In this document: piece after piece, positions 22,726 through 34,407 of the stretch
Position numbering within the stretch: position 1 is the first letter of the stretch
Layout of the letters: the number at the start of each line of letters is the position of its first letter
Source of the DNA: Plectrocnemia conspersa
Lineage: Eukaryota; Arthropoda; Insecta; Trichoptera; Polycentropodidae
Assembly: GCA_009617715.1 (NCBI GenBank)
Contig: VTFK01000008.1
Location: forward strand, 3,100,001 to 3,164,000
Direction: 5' to 3'
DNA length: 64,000 nt
The notes under the pieces: generated by a model
The model's database searches: none
What the model was told of the DNA's origin: nothing
What the model saw: the letters and a program-made list of their open reading frames with translations, nothing else
Translations under genes and position numbers: made by a program

Positions 22726-22762
22726 CGGATGCGGCCCGCGTGCCGCGTGTTTAACGCCATTG
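22726..22762. repeat. hAT-like terminal segment
   Basis: GGCCGGATGCGGCCCGCGTG, then CCGCGTGTTTAACGCCATTG, resembles the right ends of hAT elements reading CCGCGGGCCGC…GTTTGACA…CACTG. The opposite end type (CAGTGATGTCAAACC) occurs at 28897, but the two are too far apart to be one element. Confidence 0.4.
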
Positions 22763-23352
22763 GTTCAGAGAGACGGGCAACTTTTTTCACTTTTACTTCT
22801 GAATGAAAAGTGAATTTCACTACTTCATACATATTTAGTTAAATATACACAATTGTAAAGCTTAACTGAATAATAATATATTAACATATTATAAAATCAT
22901 AAAAGTTGAACACCAAACTCTAATTTACCATTTGTTGTGATTGGGAACACTGCTTTAAATGAACACAGCAGTGTTACTAATGATATTTACTGCTTTTTAA
23001 CGTAAGTTATACAATTATTCATTGTATATAAATCATATGTTCTCTAAAATTTAGCTTTGAATTATCGACTCGTCTCGAAATATATATATAACCAACAAAG
23101 AATACTACCAGAACATGCAGTATATGGACGCGAGCCAAAGCTATATTTAATGGCACGCAAATCATTCATAGACTTTGTATGTGTTTGCTCTTTATAAAAA
23201 TGCCAAGTGCGTAAGATAACTTACGTATTATACGATGCACCCAAAGATATATGCTAATATTTGATCGACAATAGTGGTCATTGTGTTGATGGTAGGAGGA
23301 TAAGTAGGTAACAGGTCTTTTTGTCGAGGCAAGTTTGCTTTTATCCACTCAC
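22763..23352. other. AT-rich non-coding stretch
   Basis: No gene. CGTAAGATAACTTACG is a small palindrome near 23210-23225. Confidence 0.5.
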
Positions 23353-23498
23353 CGGTTGAATCGTGATACTCGATCTGCTGCTTCACCCTTCGACCCGCGA
23401 ACCTTTCGCGTATTAAAAATTCCCAATATCGCTAGCAGCAGCCGCGGTGTGGTCTCAATCTGTGCCTGTTGTTATAATAATAATATTTCGTGAGAACT
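23353..23498 (-). promoter_or_regulatory. candidate minus-strand first exon and initiator
   Basis: On the minus strand AACCG|GTGAGTGG gives a strong 5' splice site with the exon ending at 23353. Upstream on that strand is a GC-rich segment (GCGGCTGCTGCTAGCG, AGCAGCAGATCGAG) and an arthropod-type initiator TCAGTT with A+1 at 23498. No TATA box or DPE match was found. The leader could be non-coding. This is weaker than the + strand candidate at 9424. Confidence 0.25.
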
Positions 23499-24609
23499 GA
23501 CTGCCTCTCGGGCACCGAGATCGTGACGCTAGTTTTTACGGTTAATGAAATTTTATTCGAGACTACTCTCTCTTTGTGCGAAAACTGATAATGTCGTTAC
23601 TTGATACAGCGCTGCTAGATTTGAGCTTCTCAAGGATGTTTATAAATAAACTCTAGATGCTGATAAGGTTTTATTGCCGTCGTTTCTCTGAGGTCGTTAA
23701 TTGGCGTTTATTCATAAATATCGTTTATGCATAAAGTTGTTGAAACGAAAGTGAAATAAGGCGCCATTGACGTCAATTAAACTGCACGATCGATGCAAAT
23801 CTTATCATGTTTCGTACCATTTCATTTTACACGTCGCTAATTCTTAGCTATCTTCCGGGAAAGCGGTCATAGTATGATCTTCTTGTTCGTCTGAGCCATA
23901 TCTGATATATGTAGTTTCAACTGGGCTAAATAATATAAAGTAACAATGCATACCAATACAATATTTTTAGGGAATGCTTATTACTCAACCCATGAATAAA
24001 TATTGTTCATTTTCACTGTAGATTGCAATGTAATACAGCAACGTAATTCATGTTTTGCCTTTAATCCAAATGCCACATGATTCCTTAGATTCTTGTGATG
24101 CAATTTTTTATTTATTATATTGCATAGGTTCCAAAGAAAATGACCTTATGCAAGGTATAATAGAGAGCATTCGTGAAAAGACTTCAGTGTTATAAAACAT
24201 ACGAAGGCAAGTTTCTAACTATATCTGAACATTAGAAATTATAATGATAATGATAAAGTTTTGTATTTTGTGTAAAAATGTCTGCTTTCATCTTTACACC
24301 ATTTCAAATATTTTTAATGCTTTTCTTTTATTCGACATAAATTTTAAGACATGATCTGTCTGACCTAAATATTATTTATTATGTCACTATATTGATCCTT
24401 GCTTATAGACGAATACACGAAGTCGCTTATCAAAAAAAGGTAGATTTCTTAATAAATATACCTATTGCAAAGAGACTCGTGATGCAACTTCAATACAGTA
24501 TCATTGACTATAATCAGAAGACCACAAAACCACACCTAGTCAAAAAGTGACACGGCATTGCTTTTTAAAGTAACGTGACAGTTCTAACTTTTATCATGTC
24601 AAGATATTT
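23499..24609. other. non-coding stretch
   Basis: Bases 23500-23880 are a mild GC rise continuing from the island to the left; the rest is AT-rich. No gene. Confidence 0.5.
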
Positions 24610-25083
24610 GTGAAGAATTTTCAATATTTTCAAATTCTTTCATCTTGTATCGATTTTTGTGTTGCTTTATGCTGTGGTGACGTAAACAGACCTTCCAGCT
24701 TCTCAATCATAATGATGTGTGGACCATATTTTTTACTTTTAATATTTGGTGGTATAATTCTCGTTTGTATAATAGCTATCATGACACATTACGAAAACCC
24801 GTTATGCTGGTCATATAAAAATGTTACACCTGTTCAATTGTTATTGGTCGTAGCGTCGACAATTGGTGAGCAAGAAAACCTCCTATATTCAGACCAAGCG
24901 TATATAAGCGCATACATAACAGTTGGACTGCGTTTCTGTCAAGACCTTATTTCGGAAATTATTTCCGAAAAAATCTTCCACCATCAACATAGAAGACCGA
25001 GTAAACAGCCGCTTTCGCCTTCATGTTTGTTTCAGCTACGATGTCTGAAATTCGAATTCAATCTGTTCTTCGAAGACGGCTAG
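24610..25083 (+). CDS. 157-codon hydrophobic ORF of unknown nature
   Basis: This is the second longest open frame in the window and the longest not sitting in a GC-rich island. Its product has a strong predicted membrane segment at residues 37-58 (YFLLLIFGGIILVCIIAIMT), then NPLCWSYKNVTPVQLLLVV and a charged C-terminal third. The outline (membrane helix, then a Trp-containing amphipathic segment) is loosely reminiscent of the pore part of insect ionotropic receptors, but I find no diagnostic motif. A strong acceptor-like TCATGTTTGTTTCAG lies inside it at about 25034. It may be a pseudogene fragment or chance. Confidence 0.15.
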   Translation: MKNFQYFQILSSCIDFCVALCCGDVNRPSSFSIIMMCGPYFLLLIFGGIILVCIIAIMTHYENPLCWSYKNVTPVQLLLVVASTIGEQENLLYSDQAYISAYITVGLRFCQDLISEIISEKIFHHQHRRPSKQPLSPSCLFQLRCLKFEFNLFFEDG

Positions 25084-25239
25084 ATTCTGCAGACGCATAC
25101 AAGGTTACGAAAGCATCACTTATATAATTAAAATAATAACGCAAATTGTATGTGGCAGACGGGTTGTGACGGGTGACATTTAGACATAGATTAGGACGCT
25201 GCAATAAAATTTACTGCAGTATAGTATGTTGGAATATAA

Positions 25240-26040
25240 TGATAAGAGAGATCAACGAGCGAGGCGCGCCGGCCATAGTTTTCCCGTTCATATACGCCAA
25301 AGGTATGTGCTGTCACGTCAGTATTACCCGAGCGCCGCTTAGTTTTGGCCATAATAAAATAAATAAATAGGCCCCAGCAATCTATTATTGTAAAAGAGGA
25401 TATAACAAGTGTAATGTGTGGCTTATGTGGTGTTACGCATCTCGGCATGTGCTTGTGCAGTTTGCATGCAAGTGGCACCAGCGAAACGTCCGAAGAACGG
25501 GTTTTCAAATGCATTTGTCTCGCGAGAGTCGCAAATTCTCCACGAGTTCAAGGTCGGCTCGAATCTAATACCGAGTCATGAATTTCGCAACTCGGTTTCA
25601 CAATTCGCGTTCTGCGCCGCACTGGCCCACTTTCTCCCGCCGCTTCTCCTCCTCGCGAGCTGACCGACCGTCGGTGTCTCGGTTGGCTTTCTAAAAGTGT
25701 TTGGGCTCCCGCGAGCTATTGACCATCCGCGGACGAGCCAAGGCCGTCGCTGGGTTTAGTGGCCATAAATGAACTCGGCCGCGAGCCAATCGATCGTTCC
25801 GATTATGCAACGGCCCTGGCAACCGACCGAGAGCCGAACTGCTCGGCCGCTTACTGCCACTGCCACTGCACCGTTCGATGCGGCTATTAAGTCAATTAAA
25901 ACGGCGACGAGGTCGTTTCGTAATCGGAGACAATATTCGATCTGGAAGTGCGTCTCTGCAAAAGTGCATCAGAGTCTTAAATTTATGTTATTGAACTTGG
26001 TTAAGTCAAAACGCCCACAACCATTCCAAAAGTTTTGAGC
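25240..26040. promoter_or_regulatory. largest GC-rich island, putative regulatory module
   Basis: The block runs from GAGCGAGGCGCGCCGGCC (25257) to about 26040 and is the longest GC-rich segment. It contains GACCGACCGTCGGTGTCTCG, TTGACCATCCGCGGACGAGC, GGCCATAAATGA, two GCCACTGCCACTGC-type repeats and an ATTAAGTCAATTAAAA homeodomain-like cluster. Short frames on both strands overlap one another and show no recognisable domain. CpG is frequent. A promoter, enhancer or Polycomb-type element is plausible. Confidence 0.4.
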
Positions 26041-26167
26041 TTCATCTTATAACACCGGTTTAGACCTAAAAGAGCAGGTCTCTCAATGTTGACTTAGTTT
26101 TCCAAATAGGCCCCCTCTGTAATATTCTATATACGCCTCAACTATCTTGTAACTAAACCCCTTTAAG

Positions 26168-26724
26168 TGAGGTTGAAGTTCTAGAGGGAAAGGTCGGACC
26201 GCTCCGGGCGGCACTTCTTGGGGGTGGTATTTTCGCGATGGAAAGACCGTTCGTTTGTAGTTCCAAAACTGAATTGCGAAGTTGAGTATGTGAAAATAAT
26301 AAACAGTTTAACAAATGCTGATCTTATGACCCCGGCTGATCATACAATGCCGCCCAGATAGATAAAAATATTTTTGGCTAGCCCGAAAATTTGGAATCGG
26401 TAAAATCGAAGTTAGACTAGATGTTCCTCATTATTTGTTCGAGTAGAGCGCATGCTAAAATAATGAAATGCCTGATAACCATAACCATATTTCATTGAAC
26501 TTGAAAATTGTTTTTTTATAAAAAAATAAATAAATTTAAAAGCATGTGATATGTGAAGTGGGGGTTAAAAGGGGCTGCCTGGGCCGGAAATTAAAAAAAA
26601 TATTAAAGACATGCGCTAAGTACAGATTTTTAGGAAGGTTAGATTTTATATGAGATAATTGTATGGGTTAGGGGGGCAAAGTTAAGGATTGCTCCGGGCG
26701 GCACAAACCCAAGCTATGCCACTA
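26168..26724. repeat. non-autonomous hAT-like element, copy A
   Basis: The right end read inward is TTAGTGGCATAGCTTGGG, then GTGCCGCCCGGAGCAATCC. The left end retains CTCCGGGCGGCACTTCTTGG. The same terminal and internal phrases appear in inverted orientation at 49871-50290, including a shared TAATGAAATGCCTGATAACC / GGTTATCAAGCATTTCATTA block. CAGTGGCGTAGC-type ends are common among hAT elements. There is no coding capacity. Confidence 0.55.
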
Positions 26725-28085
26725 ATGGTGTATGGAGGGTAGTTTGTAAAAGATTTCAGATTTCATAACTCCATTTAGTTAAGAGAAAAAATGTATAGTC
26801 TTCGTATTGCTTTCCTCCATCAGGCAATACATAATCTAATTCAGCTCATCTTGCAGCTATAAATTAATTTTACCAAATCATCCAAACTTCTTGTAAAAAT
26901 GTCAAAAATGTCAATGAATCATATAATGCACAGCTTGCTTATAAAAACACGTTCAAATACTGACATTTCAATTAATTTCCAATGAATATTTATGCGCCCC
27001 ACATGACATACGCATGCAATACGATTAGATAATACGTCAATTAATGGGTAAATCAGAACACTACACACACTAACAATGGAAAGTTACACTTATCTCGTTA
27101 GCACATTTATAAGTAAAATAATAACCATATTGGTTTATATTTACAACCTATTTTTTTTCGGCAAAAAGTCGAAGATAAAACAACAAACACTAAATTATTA
27201 TCTATTAACTTAAATATTTGATGCAACTTTAAATACTTAAATATTTACAATCTCGCCCACTTGATACTCTGTCGCGTTTTTTTCCTTTGACACAATTATG
27301 AGACTAGCGTTAATTTTGGTTTTTACGACTCCGACGCGATTAATAAAATAACTGCCGCGCTGAGTGGATCCGTCGTTAATTTACGACCACCGGACGGAAC
27401 CAAGAGGGATCAAGTGTGATGATAATAATTAAAAGATTTTATGTGGGTCGGCTCATTTCTGTGAAATAAAATATATGCTAAATCATATTTATGATGTTCC
27501 AAACTAAAGGAATAAAAAGTCCAGCATTTATGTTACATATCAAAACAATTTTTGGCACATTAAAGCATGTTCGATCAAGTTTTTGCTAAAATGTTGGCAA
27601 CCCTAGCAAACCAGAGACGTAAATGAAGAGAAATCGTCATCAGTGGATTGAACGACCTTCACCGCGATAGAAAACTATACTCGCGTGTTGTTTTTCGACT
27701 GTCTCGTAACACTTTTTCGGCAATGATGGTCGTAAAGTTGATGGTGGTTGATGTTCGTCCTGAATACGAAATGCGCGAATTTGCATTGGTGAAAACAGGA
27801 TGCGGCGCGATGCGTCGTTGCACAATATTAAGTGTAATTTGTTATTTTGTGGTTACAAATGTGCAAGTGATTTTCTTATCAAATTAAGGACACGCACTTA
27901 ACAAATCAGAATTAAACCATGACACATATCATAATGATTTTTTCTACCAAATTTAATTCATCGAGCTTTTGATAAGATATGGCACAGATGCATAATTCAC
28001 AAATAGCATACTATCGAAGCAATATGTAGAATTACTTGAATCGTACACATCCAGCTGATTATAAAAAAATTAATAAATAAAAGTC
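26725..28085. other. non-coding stretch with a small island
   Basis: AT-rich except for 27270-27420, which holds CCGACGCGATTAATAAAATA and TTTACGACCACCGGACGG (posterior-Hox-like TTTACGAC), and a mild rise at 27640-27830. No gene was supported. Confidence 0.5.
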
Positions 28086-28629
28086 GGAGTCCGACAAGGA
28101 AGTGACCTATGACCGATACTCTATATATTACACAAATGATTTGCTATAAATAGAGAATGTAATAATTGCAACATTCAGATGATACAGCAATACTAATGGG
28201 GAAAAATAGAAAATACAAACTTCTACAAGTCGCTAAAAAGATCATCCATTTCAAACAAAAAATGAAAAATAAAATAAATTTTAATAAATGCAGCTAAATA
28301 CATTGGTATGATTCGGTGAAAATTGTAGTGAAAATAATTTAATAGTTATTATAAAACATTGAAACTTGTATTGGATTTTGGGAAGAAACTAACAATATAC
28401 AATAAAAACTTGAAACCAGTTTTATGTCATGCAACTCTGAGGATATGCCAAGCAATGCCACATTAAAATGATTGAAAGAGTCCAAAATAGAGTGCTATTA
28501 AACATTGTAAATGTGATCTAAGTGTCGAAGAAGTCACCAGTGCTATGAAACGCTTTGCAGTTAAAAACAAAACGAGGCTCCGACAGCACGTCAATATCGA
28601 GGCAACAATCTACTCAATGTGGGCAATTT
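28086..28629 (+). pseudogene. Jockey-like non-LTR retrotransposon, reverse transcriptase C-terminal half
   Basis: The segment begins GVRQGSDL-stop-PILYIL (RT block 4). After a one-base shift the catalytic motif appears as DDTAILM at 28178, followed by KKIIHFKQKMKNKINFNKCS, which matches the W..KW.IKIN..KS helix of Jockey-clade enzymes. A further shifted segment reads MIERVQNRVLLNIVNV, and the end reads DLSVEEVTSAMKRFAVKNKT, then RLRQHVNIEA, the typical C-terminal (V)..EI.RF..KY..RL..H.N pattern. Multiple stops and frameshifts make it inactive. It is 5' truncated, as is usual for LINE copies. Confidence 0.8.
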
Positions 28630-28896
28630 GAAAAGATTTGATCATCACTGGATATTATTTTGTGTTAATGACTGGAGTGTAACTAAAAAATTTTGACCGC
28701 AATTGGGCGAATATATTATTAAAATACATAAATTGAATATAAAGTAAAATTAATTTTTGATCGTATATAAAAATAATAATATAGACATACAATAAACAAA
28801 TCAGGATTAATACAGAAAAATACAGAACAGATTATCCTCATCAAAACCTTATTTTTATGTAGAAAATGGCACTATTGTTTTATTACTCTATTACAG
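28630..28896. other. AT-rich stretch following the LINE remnant
   Basis: It probably includes the LINE 3' tail; no clear poly-A junction was identified. Confidence 0.4.
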
Positions 28897-28935
28897 TGAT
28901 GTCAAACCTTTTTAGCTAGGTGTGTCAAAATGTTT
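28897..28935. repeat. hAT-like terminus
   Basis: CAGTGATGTCAAACCTTTTT, then AGCTAGGTGTGTCAAAATG, resembles the left ends of animal hAT elements. No matching right end with a duplication of the preceding 8 bases was found nearby. Confidence 0.4.
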
Positions 28936-29120
28936 TTAAACTTAGCTCATATCAGCAGTTAAATTTAATATTTTTGTTACAACTGATATTAAATCACAAT
29001 TTCACAAATCCCAGATTTTGTCATACTATATTATCTGTCAATGCTGATTTTAACTTTATATTATTTATATTATAATTTTTACTTTATCGACTCTTCTCTT
29101 ATTGTGAGACCATTGCAATA

Positions 29121-29512
29121 TCTATCAATAAGCTATATAAATAAAAAGCAACGTTCGTATGTGTGTACTCTTTAGACTCAAAAACTACTGGACCAATTTG
29201 GCTGAAAATTTAACAGTTTGTTCTTATTAGTGCTGGGAGTGTTTGAATGAAATCAGACAGGTAACGCTGTTGTTTTTATCGTGTTGTCGGGCTCAAACAC
29301 GCTCCCTATAATTTTGACGTTGTAGCATGATGTCACATTACCGCCGTCGATTTTTCTATGTTTAAATATACTTAATTTAATATTAAATATTCGCATCCTG
29401 TCACATTCAATTCTCGCCGCTGTTCTAATTATTGTTTAAATGTTTCTCAATTTCCTGGTATAATGACATCATTTAATTAATTTATTTATTAAGTATTGCT
29501 GGGTCCGCTACT
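29121..29512 (+). mobile_element. non-autonomous Helitron-like element
   Basis: The left end begins TCTATCAATAAG and continues TATGTGTGTACTCTTTAGAC, then TCAAAAACTACTGGACCAAT, the stereotyped start of many insect Helitron-type repeats. The right end, GCTGGGTCCGCTACT before GTTA, resembles the GGTCCGCTAGT terminus, with the CTAGT changed to CTACT. There is no terminal inverted repeat and no coding sequence, as expected. Confidence 0.4.
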
Positions 29513-29574
29513 GTTAACAAAAGCTGGTGATTTCGTTTTTTTTTTGTTGTTATAAAATACGAAAAACGAACGCA

Positions 29575-29915
29575 TTAACCGCTCTAGTGCCACGCGTTTC
29601 ATGCGGGGCTCAGTCGCTACGCGCCCGTAATGATACTTCTATGTAAATGGAGAAACCTTTAAAATTATTAACGCTTAAATGGCTGTCTTTAAAATTACTA
29701 AAATTAATGTGGTTTTTTAACCTTTTGAACGCGTTAATCAAAAATAATATTTTATTGTTTTTTTTTTTTTTTTGAAAAATGCAAATTTCACCTTGATACT
29801 GTATTTAAATGTTCTGATTTTTTAATTGAAAAGCATTTTTTTTACTGATTTTTGCGTAAAGAGATAAAAAAATCAATTGGGCGACTTTAGTCGCTTTCCG
29901 CGTTCAAAGGGTTAA
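29575..29915. repeat. TTAA-flanked MITE-like element
   Basis: The ends are TTAACCGCTCTAGTGCCACG and, read inward from the right, TTAACCCTTTGAACGCGG. Both start with TTAACC and share an ACGCG motif, suggesting a piggyBac-type element with TTAA target sites. An internal AACCTTTTGAACGCGTTAA block (about 29718) repeats the terminal motif. A T17-type homopolymer lies at 29757-29773. Confidence 0.35.
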
Positions 29916-30429
29916 TGTCACCAGGGTTGCCACACACATTTGTATTATATGAAACATACTTTTTAATAACAAATGATAATTGTTGTAAAACGATTAAAGA
30001 TATTTTTGTTTCTCAAAGTGAGTTTGGGGTGTCTCTCCAGTTCGCGCCTTTGTTATATGATATTTCTCGACTGAATTTCACACGTTAGATGATAGGGTGA
30101 CATTCAAAACATGCCTATTTTTTATTATTGTTAAATTCCTGATTTAAGAGAGTAAAATATTGTTTAATTAAAAAGTTAAGTTATGGCCTTCACGTAGTGT
30201 ATTGTGCGTGTTCATGTCGCACGTTCTAGGCCTATGAATAAAAGTAACTTTTAGTTTGTATCAAATACTGTGTATCAGCGCCTTTTATATTCTTTATATA
30301 TAATATAGTATAACTGTAGATTACAGCCTCTGACATGTATATCAATTGTACTTATACTTTTATATGGTACTCCAAATTAAGTAATGCATAACAGCTTTTA
30401 TCGTTTTATAAAATTATAGCCCTTTAAAG
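29916..30429. other. non-coding stretch
   Basis: No gene, shared repeat or splice pair was found. Confidence 0.5.
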
Positions 30430-31090
30430 GCCAAACTCCCCTTATCTTCATATAAAATCCAAGTGCTGATTGCACGTGTCTTCGTTTGGATTGCACTTTA
30501 GCATTGCTCAATCGACTGGATTATTTATAGTGCACACATACCTGGATCGGCCTCGATATCCACTTATCGCCGCTTATCGTCTTCTCCTTAACCACGTCGG
30601 TAAACATGGACTCTGGCTGTCTGGTAGACTGCGGCTTCAGGAGGTTTACGCACAAATTAAGCCGCCGAATCCGCTATTTAGACCAGATAACAAATACTAG
30701 AGATTCTACTCAAAACTGTTTACCGCCGACTGACGCCAGTGAGTGACTTTTAACCGTTACATTTGTGTTTGCTCGTCGATTCAAGGATCGGATCAGCTCG
30801 GGTGCAACGAACTCCGGCTGGAAACCACAAAAGCGGAATATGCACAAGTCTTATTGTGACCCATTTATCAACTTTTTAGTCTTGGCTCGTCTGCGCTCCA
30901 GACTAAGTGGTACGTGATGTCATCGACGATAACTTAGTGAAAATGCAGTTCTGCATGCATGTCTGCTTGAGTTTCAGTTAACGGCCGCGGTTAAAAAAAT
31001 CTCGCATCTGTTTGGTGCATCAAAGACGACTGTGCTTTCGAAGCGGTCGATTGTAAAAGTGCCTTGTTCATCTCATGCCACATGCGTTTT
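30430..31090. promoter_or_regulatory. GC-richer island, enhancer-like
   Basis: This mosaic of GC-rich and homeodomain-like motifs includes two closely spaced CTTATCG (GATA/BEAF-like) sites at about 30564 and 30573, GTTAACGGCCGCGGTTAA near 30976, and a CCA|GTGAGT donor-like site at 30735. A 76-codon frame on + has no recognised product. Confidence 0.35.
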
Positions 31091-32086
31091 ATTTCCACAC
31101 AACAGGATGTTTGTTCTTATAATTAAGTCTGCTGAATGTTGTTTTTATTGTATTATTTACATATATGTATGTGTGTACTTTGCGAATTTGGTCAATATGC
31201 TCAATCATGTAGCTTTACAACTGTTTGATGGCAAATATTAAAAATATATTTAACAAAAAAATCACGCGAATTGTGACGGATGAGTTGCTGAAAATAAACT
31301 CAACGTTTGACATTTACAATTATTTGAACACACGCGTGGGCGTTTAAATGTAGCCCGTAAGGTATTAAAAATAACACGCAACGAAATATTATGTATGTAT
31401 ATCAATTGTCGCCCATTTCAATACCATTCTAACATCTGACCATGAAGGCATTTTAAAACTAATTTTATGTAACAAATTAACAAAAATAATTTCAGTTTAA
31501 ATTAATTTGGACGTCATAGTAAATTTGACCGTAATTACGCTATATTCAATGTATTAGTATACACCTATATAATTGTCTAACAATATATTTAAGCAGTATA
31601 TAAATATTTAGAAATATTGTAGATTAATCATTTTTATATTTAATTGTGCATTATGAACAAATAATAAATATAGAAATCATTCGGTTTAATTTATACTAAT
31701 TTTATGTAATTATTTTCTTAATCAGTTAAATAATATTATATTATATTTTAAATACTATGCATTCTAGATTTATGCTAGAAACAAATTACATTCATTACCG
31801 CCTAGGCTTTTATATGTTGACTTGAGAAACGACAATGTGGTCTCAGATAATATTTCTGCGTATAAACCATGGTTTATTTATATTGTGACTTACCCCACTT
31901 TCCTTTGTCGTCTTCATTTGCCTTATGATTGTTTCTGAGTACATGAAATAAGTTTAATATTAAAGGCTTGTGAAACTTCAAGTATTTTATATTTTACTAT
32001 AAATCGTTTTTTAAATAAAAAAAAAACACATTTTAGAGTATTGGGGGAAAAATATAAATACATATTTATACAAAATTGCAATGGTG
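31091..32086. other. AT-rich non-coding stretch
   Basis: About 1 kb of AT-rich sequence without a supported feature. The right end may belong to the hAT element that follows. Confidence 0.5.
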
Positions 32087-32230
32087 GTTTTAGGAGCTCC
32101 AGCAACACAAGTTAGTATTGAAAGGGCCTTCTCTCGTTTAAAGATTATTTCTACGAGACATAAATAGTTCAAATGAAAATACATTAAAAGGTTTTTGCTT
32201 CATTTATATATGTTGCGTTAAATAAATTAT
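32087..32230 (+). pseudogene. hAT transposase dimerisation-domain fragment
   Basis: The frame reads VLGAPATQVSIERAFSRLKI, then ISTRHK and a stop. After a frameshift, NENTLKGFCFIYICC follows. The APATQVSxERxFSxLK motif with a following L..EN...I.F...N pattern is the conserved C-terminal hAT dimerisation region. It is broken by a stop and a frameshift. Confidence 0.75.
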
Positions 32231-32292
32231 GTACCTATATACCTTTAATTAATTATTAATTATTATTATTTATATTGTTGTATCAATTCATG

Positions 32293-32428
32293 TACTAGGC
32301 TTATTATAAAAGAAGCTATAAAATGTTCTAATGGTAGAAAAAATTAATATAAATAATAATTATTATTATTATTTATATTATACTATGCTTATTACAAAAG
32401 AAGCTATAAAATGTTCTAATGGTAGAAA
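32293..32428. repeat. 88-bp-period direct duplication
   Basis: TACTAGGCTTATTATAAAAG plus AAGCTATAAAATGTTCTAAT (32293 onward) recurs at 32381 with two or three differences. It is a local duplication within the hAT 3' spacer. Confidence 0.7.
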
Positions 32429-32596
32429 ATATTTTTGTAATATAATATAATACATTTAAAAAATTGAGAATTATTTACTTGGAGCTGAACCGAAAACCGT
32501 TATTTTTCCGGAACAAAAACCGAAACTGAAGCGATATATATTTTTAATTGAACTGGAACAGAAACTGAATGAAAAAAAACGATTCGAAACCCTGCT

Positions 32597-34407
32597 TAAA
32601 ATATATGGGTACCATTGCACATATTTTTTTCAGCTCCTCATAGCTATTTCCGAAAACTTGTATTTGATTCGGGCAAGAAGAGCGTTTTCAAGCGCTCACG
32701 TTTTTGCCGCGAAGGATCAGAATAAGGGACGCGATCGTGAATCTCTTGTCTTATATCAATTGCCTCATTATAATATCTGGATTAGTTGACAAAAAATTAA
32801 CTGCTAATTTTAATATCGATTTTATCTGATTTAAAATGCCATGTGTATTTTGAAAAATAATCAACAATATCTATTGATTGTAAATTTATTATTATCAATT
32901 CTACCTTATCATTCATCAAATATTTGAAGGCACCTTACTATCGACTATGAAAAGAATGAAATAAATACAAATATCATGTCGGACTAGCGTAGATAAATCT
33001 AGTCAAATATTTAACGGGAAATGGCTCATTGTAAATTTATATACGTTTAACTTTGCTCGTCGAATGTCTGAACGTTTTTATTTGATTTTTTTTATATCAA
33101 TAATATATGTGGGTTTTCCGTCTCGAACGCATTTTTTGCATAATTTGCGAAGTTGGAGCGGACGAAATAAATATTTAATGCCGCAGAAAACACGCGTGTG
33201 CATTGAACCTATCCTAACTTTTATTGCATTGCCATGTATTGCGGTGACACACATCAACAAATAAATTATGGCTATAATTCTATACGACCATACGCTACGC
33301 GCAAACTCGCTTGATAACATCTGACATCGAGCACGCAAATTGAGAACCTTTTTCATGCAGAATAATAATTAACAACTGCAATTGCATATTTATCAATCAC
33401 ACTATCCGACTGAGGTTATTTTTATTAAGTTCATGAAAATCGATGGCATAGTAGTAATAGCTCAATAGAAAATATTCTTGGCTTTCAAATAATAGATCTA
33501 AACCAAATTAAAATTTGCTTTTTACGAACGTGTTTCGTGTAATTAGTATTTATTTTTAGGTATCCTCTGCCAATTAATATATTCAGTGAATACTTTTATC
33601 GAACTATGTAAACATGTATACACTCATCCCTTGATTTAAGCGGTTGATACGTTACAGGAAATATGGCAAAAATCAAGGAATAGAACAGTTTCAGTAGAAT
33701 AGTTTCTTTAAATTATGAAGTAAAAGATCAAAATATTCAGCAAAATTACATTGCATGGGCAGTGAGAGAGGTTCCAGGTGTAGGTCAAGTGGGAGTAGGC
33801 CAACACATGCGTTTATACATCACTGTGCTAAACGTTTGGAACCAAATATGTTTGATTAGTTATGTTTAAAAAACATTTTTTTGTACCATATGTTTGTCTG
33901 TCTGACTTTTTACAGTTGCGCAATATTCGGTTGCTATTTCGCAAACGCAGATAATTTTCATTGTTTTGTTACTAAGTACTAATGAAGAATACCCAATCTA
34001 TTTAAAATTCGATGCATCAATTTTTTTAATTAAGCCAGTTCATCTTACCTAAATAACAATATAATGCACAAAAAATAAACAACCAGTTATTTAGTTATTA
34101 TCTGCTTCAAATAGCACTGTAAATAAATTATTTGTTCTCTTGCCTGTCGATTCAAATATTTCAAATTCTTTCTCCATTAATCCGTAAAATGTTGGTTTTC
34201 ATACACTACTCTATAAGGCTGAAAGAAATTTATTCAATGTTAAAGTTTTAATTTCTTCAATGGATTCTAATGATTCGATAAAGTCGCAATGGTCCTTAAA
34301 ATACTAAGAGCTATTAAATAATTATGAACAATTTCTTTCCACTTTTTACATATTTCTTTTTTTGAAGAATAACTAGAGAAGCTATTTTTTTTTGATTGGT
34401 GAATGAT
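32597..34407. other. non-coding stretch
   Basis: A strong acceptor-like ACATATTTTTTTCAG ends at about 32632 and a 52-codon frame follows it (LLIAISENLYLIRARRAFSS at its start), but no donor with good context closes an exon. Bases 33060-33350 are slightly GC-richer. No gene was supported. Confidence 0.45.

Larger units (their letters stand above)
32087..32596 (+). mobile_element. hAT transposon 3' remnant
   Basis: It contains the transposase C-terminus (32087-32230) followed by an AT-rich spacer and a GAACCGAAAAC…CCGAAACTGAAG…GATTCGAAACCCTG tail. Read inward from the right, the end CAGGGTTTCGAATCG is a typical hAT terminal inverted repeat. The left end was not found, so the element is truncated. 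Confidence 0.65.

Noticed and set aside
33550..33570. TTTATTTTTAG fused to GTATCC, another ratchet-like site
   Set aside because: The 5' splice half (GTATCC) is far from consensus GTAAGT; expected by chance in AT-rich DNA. The similar TTTCAG/GTATAT at 56929 was set aside for the same reason.
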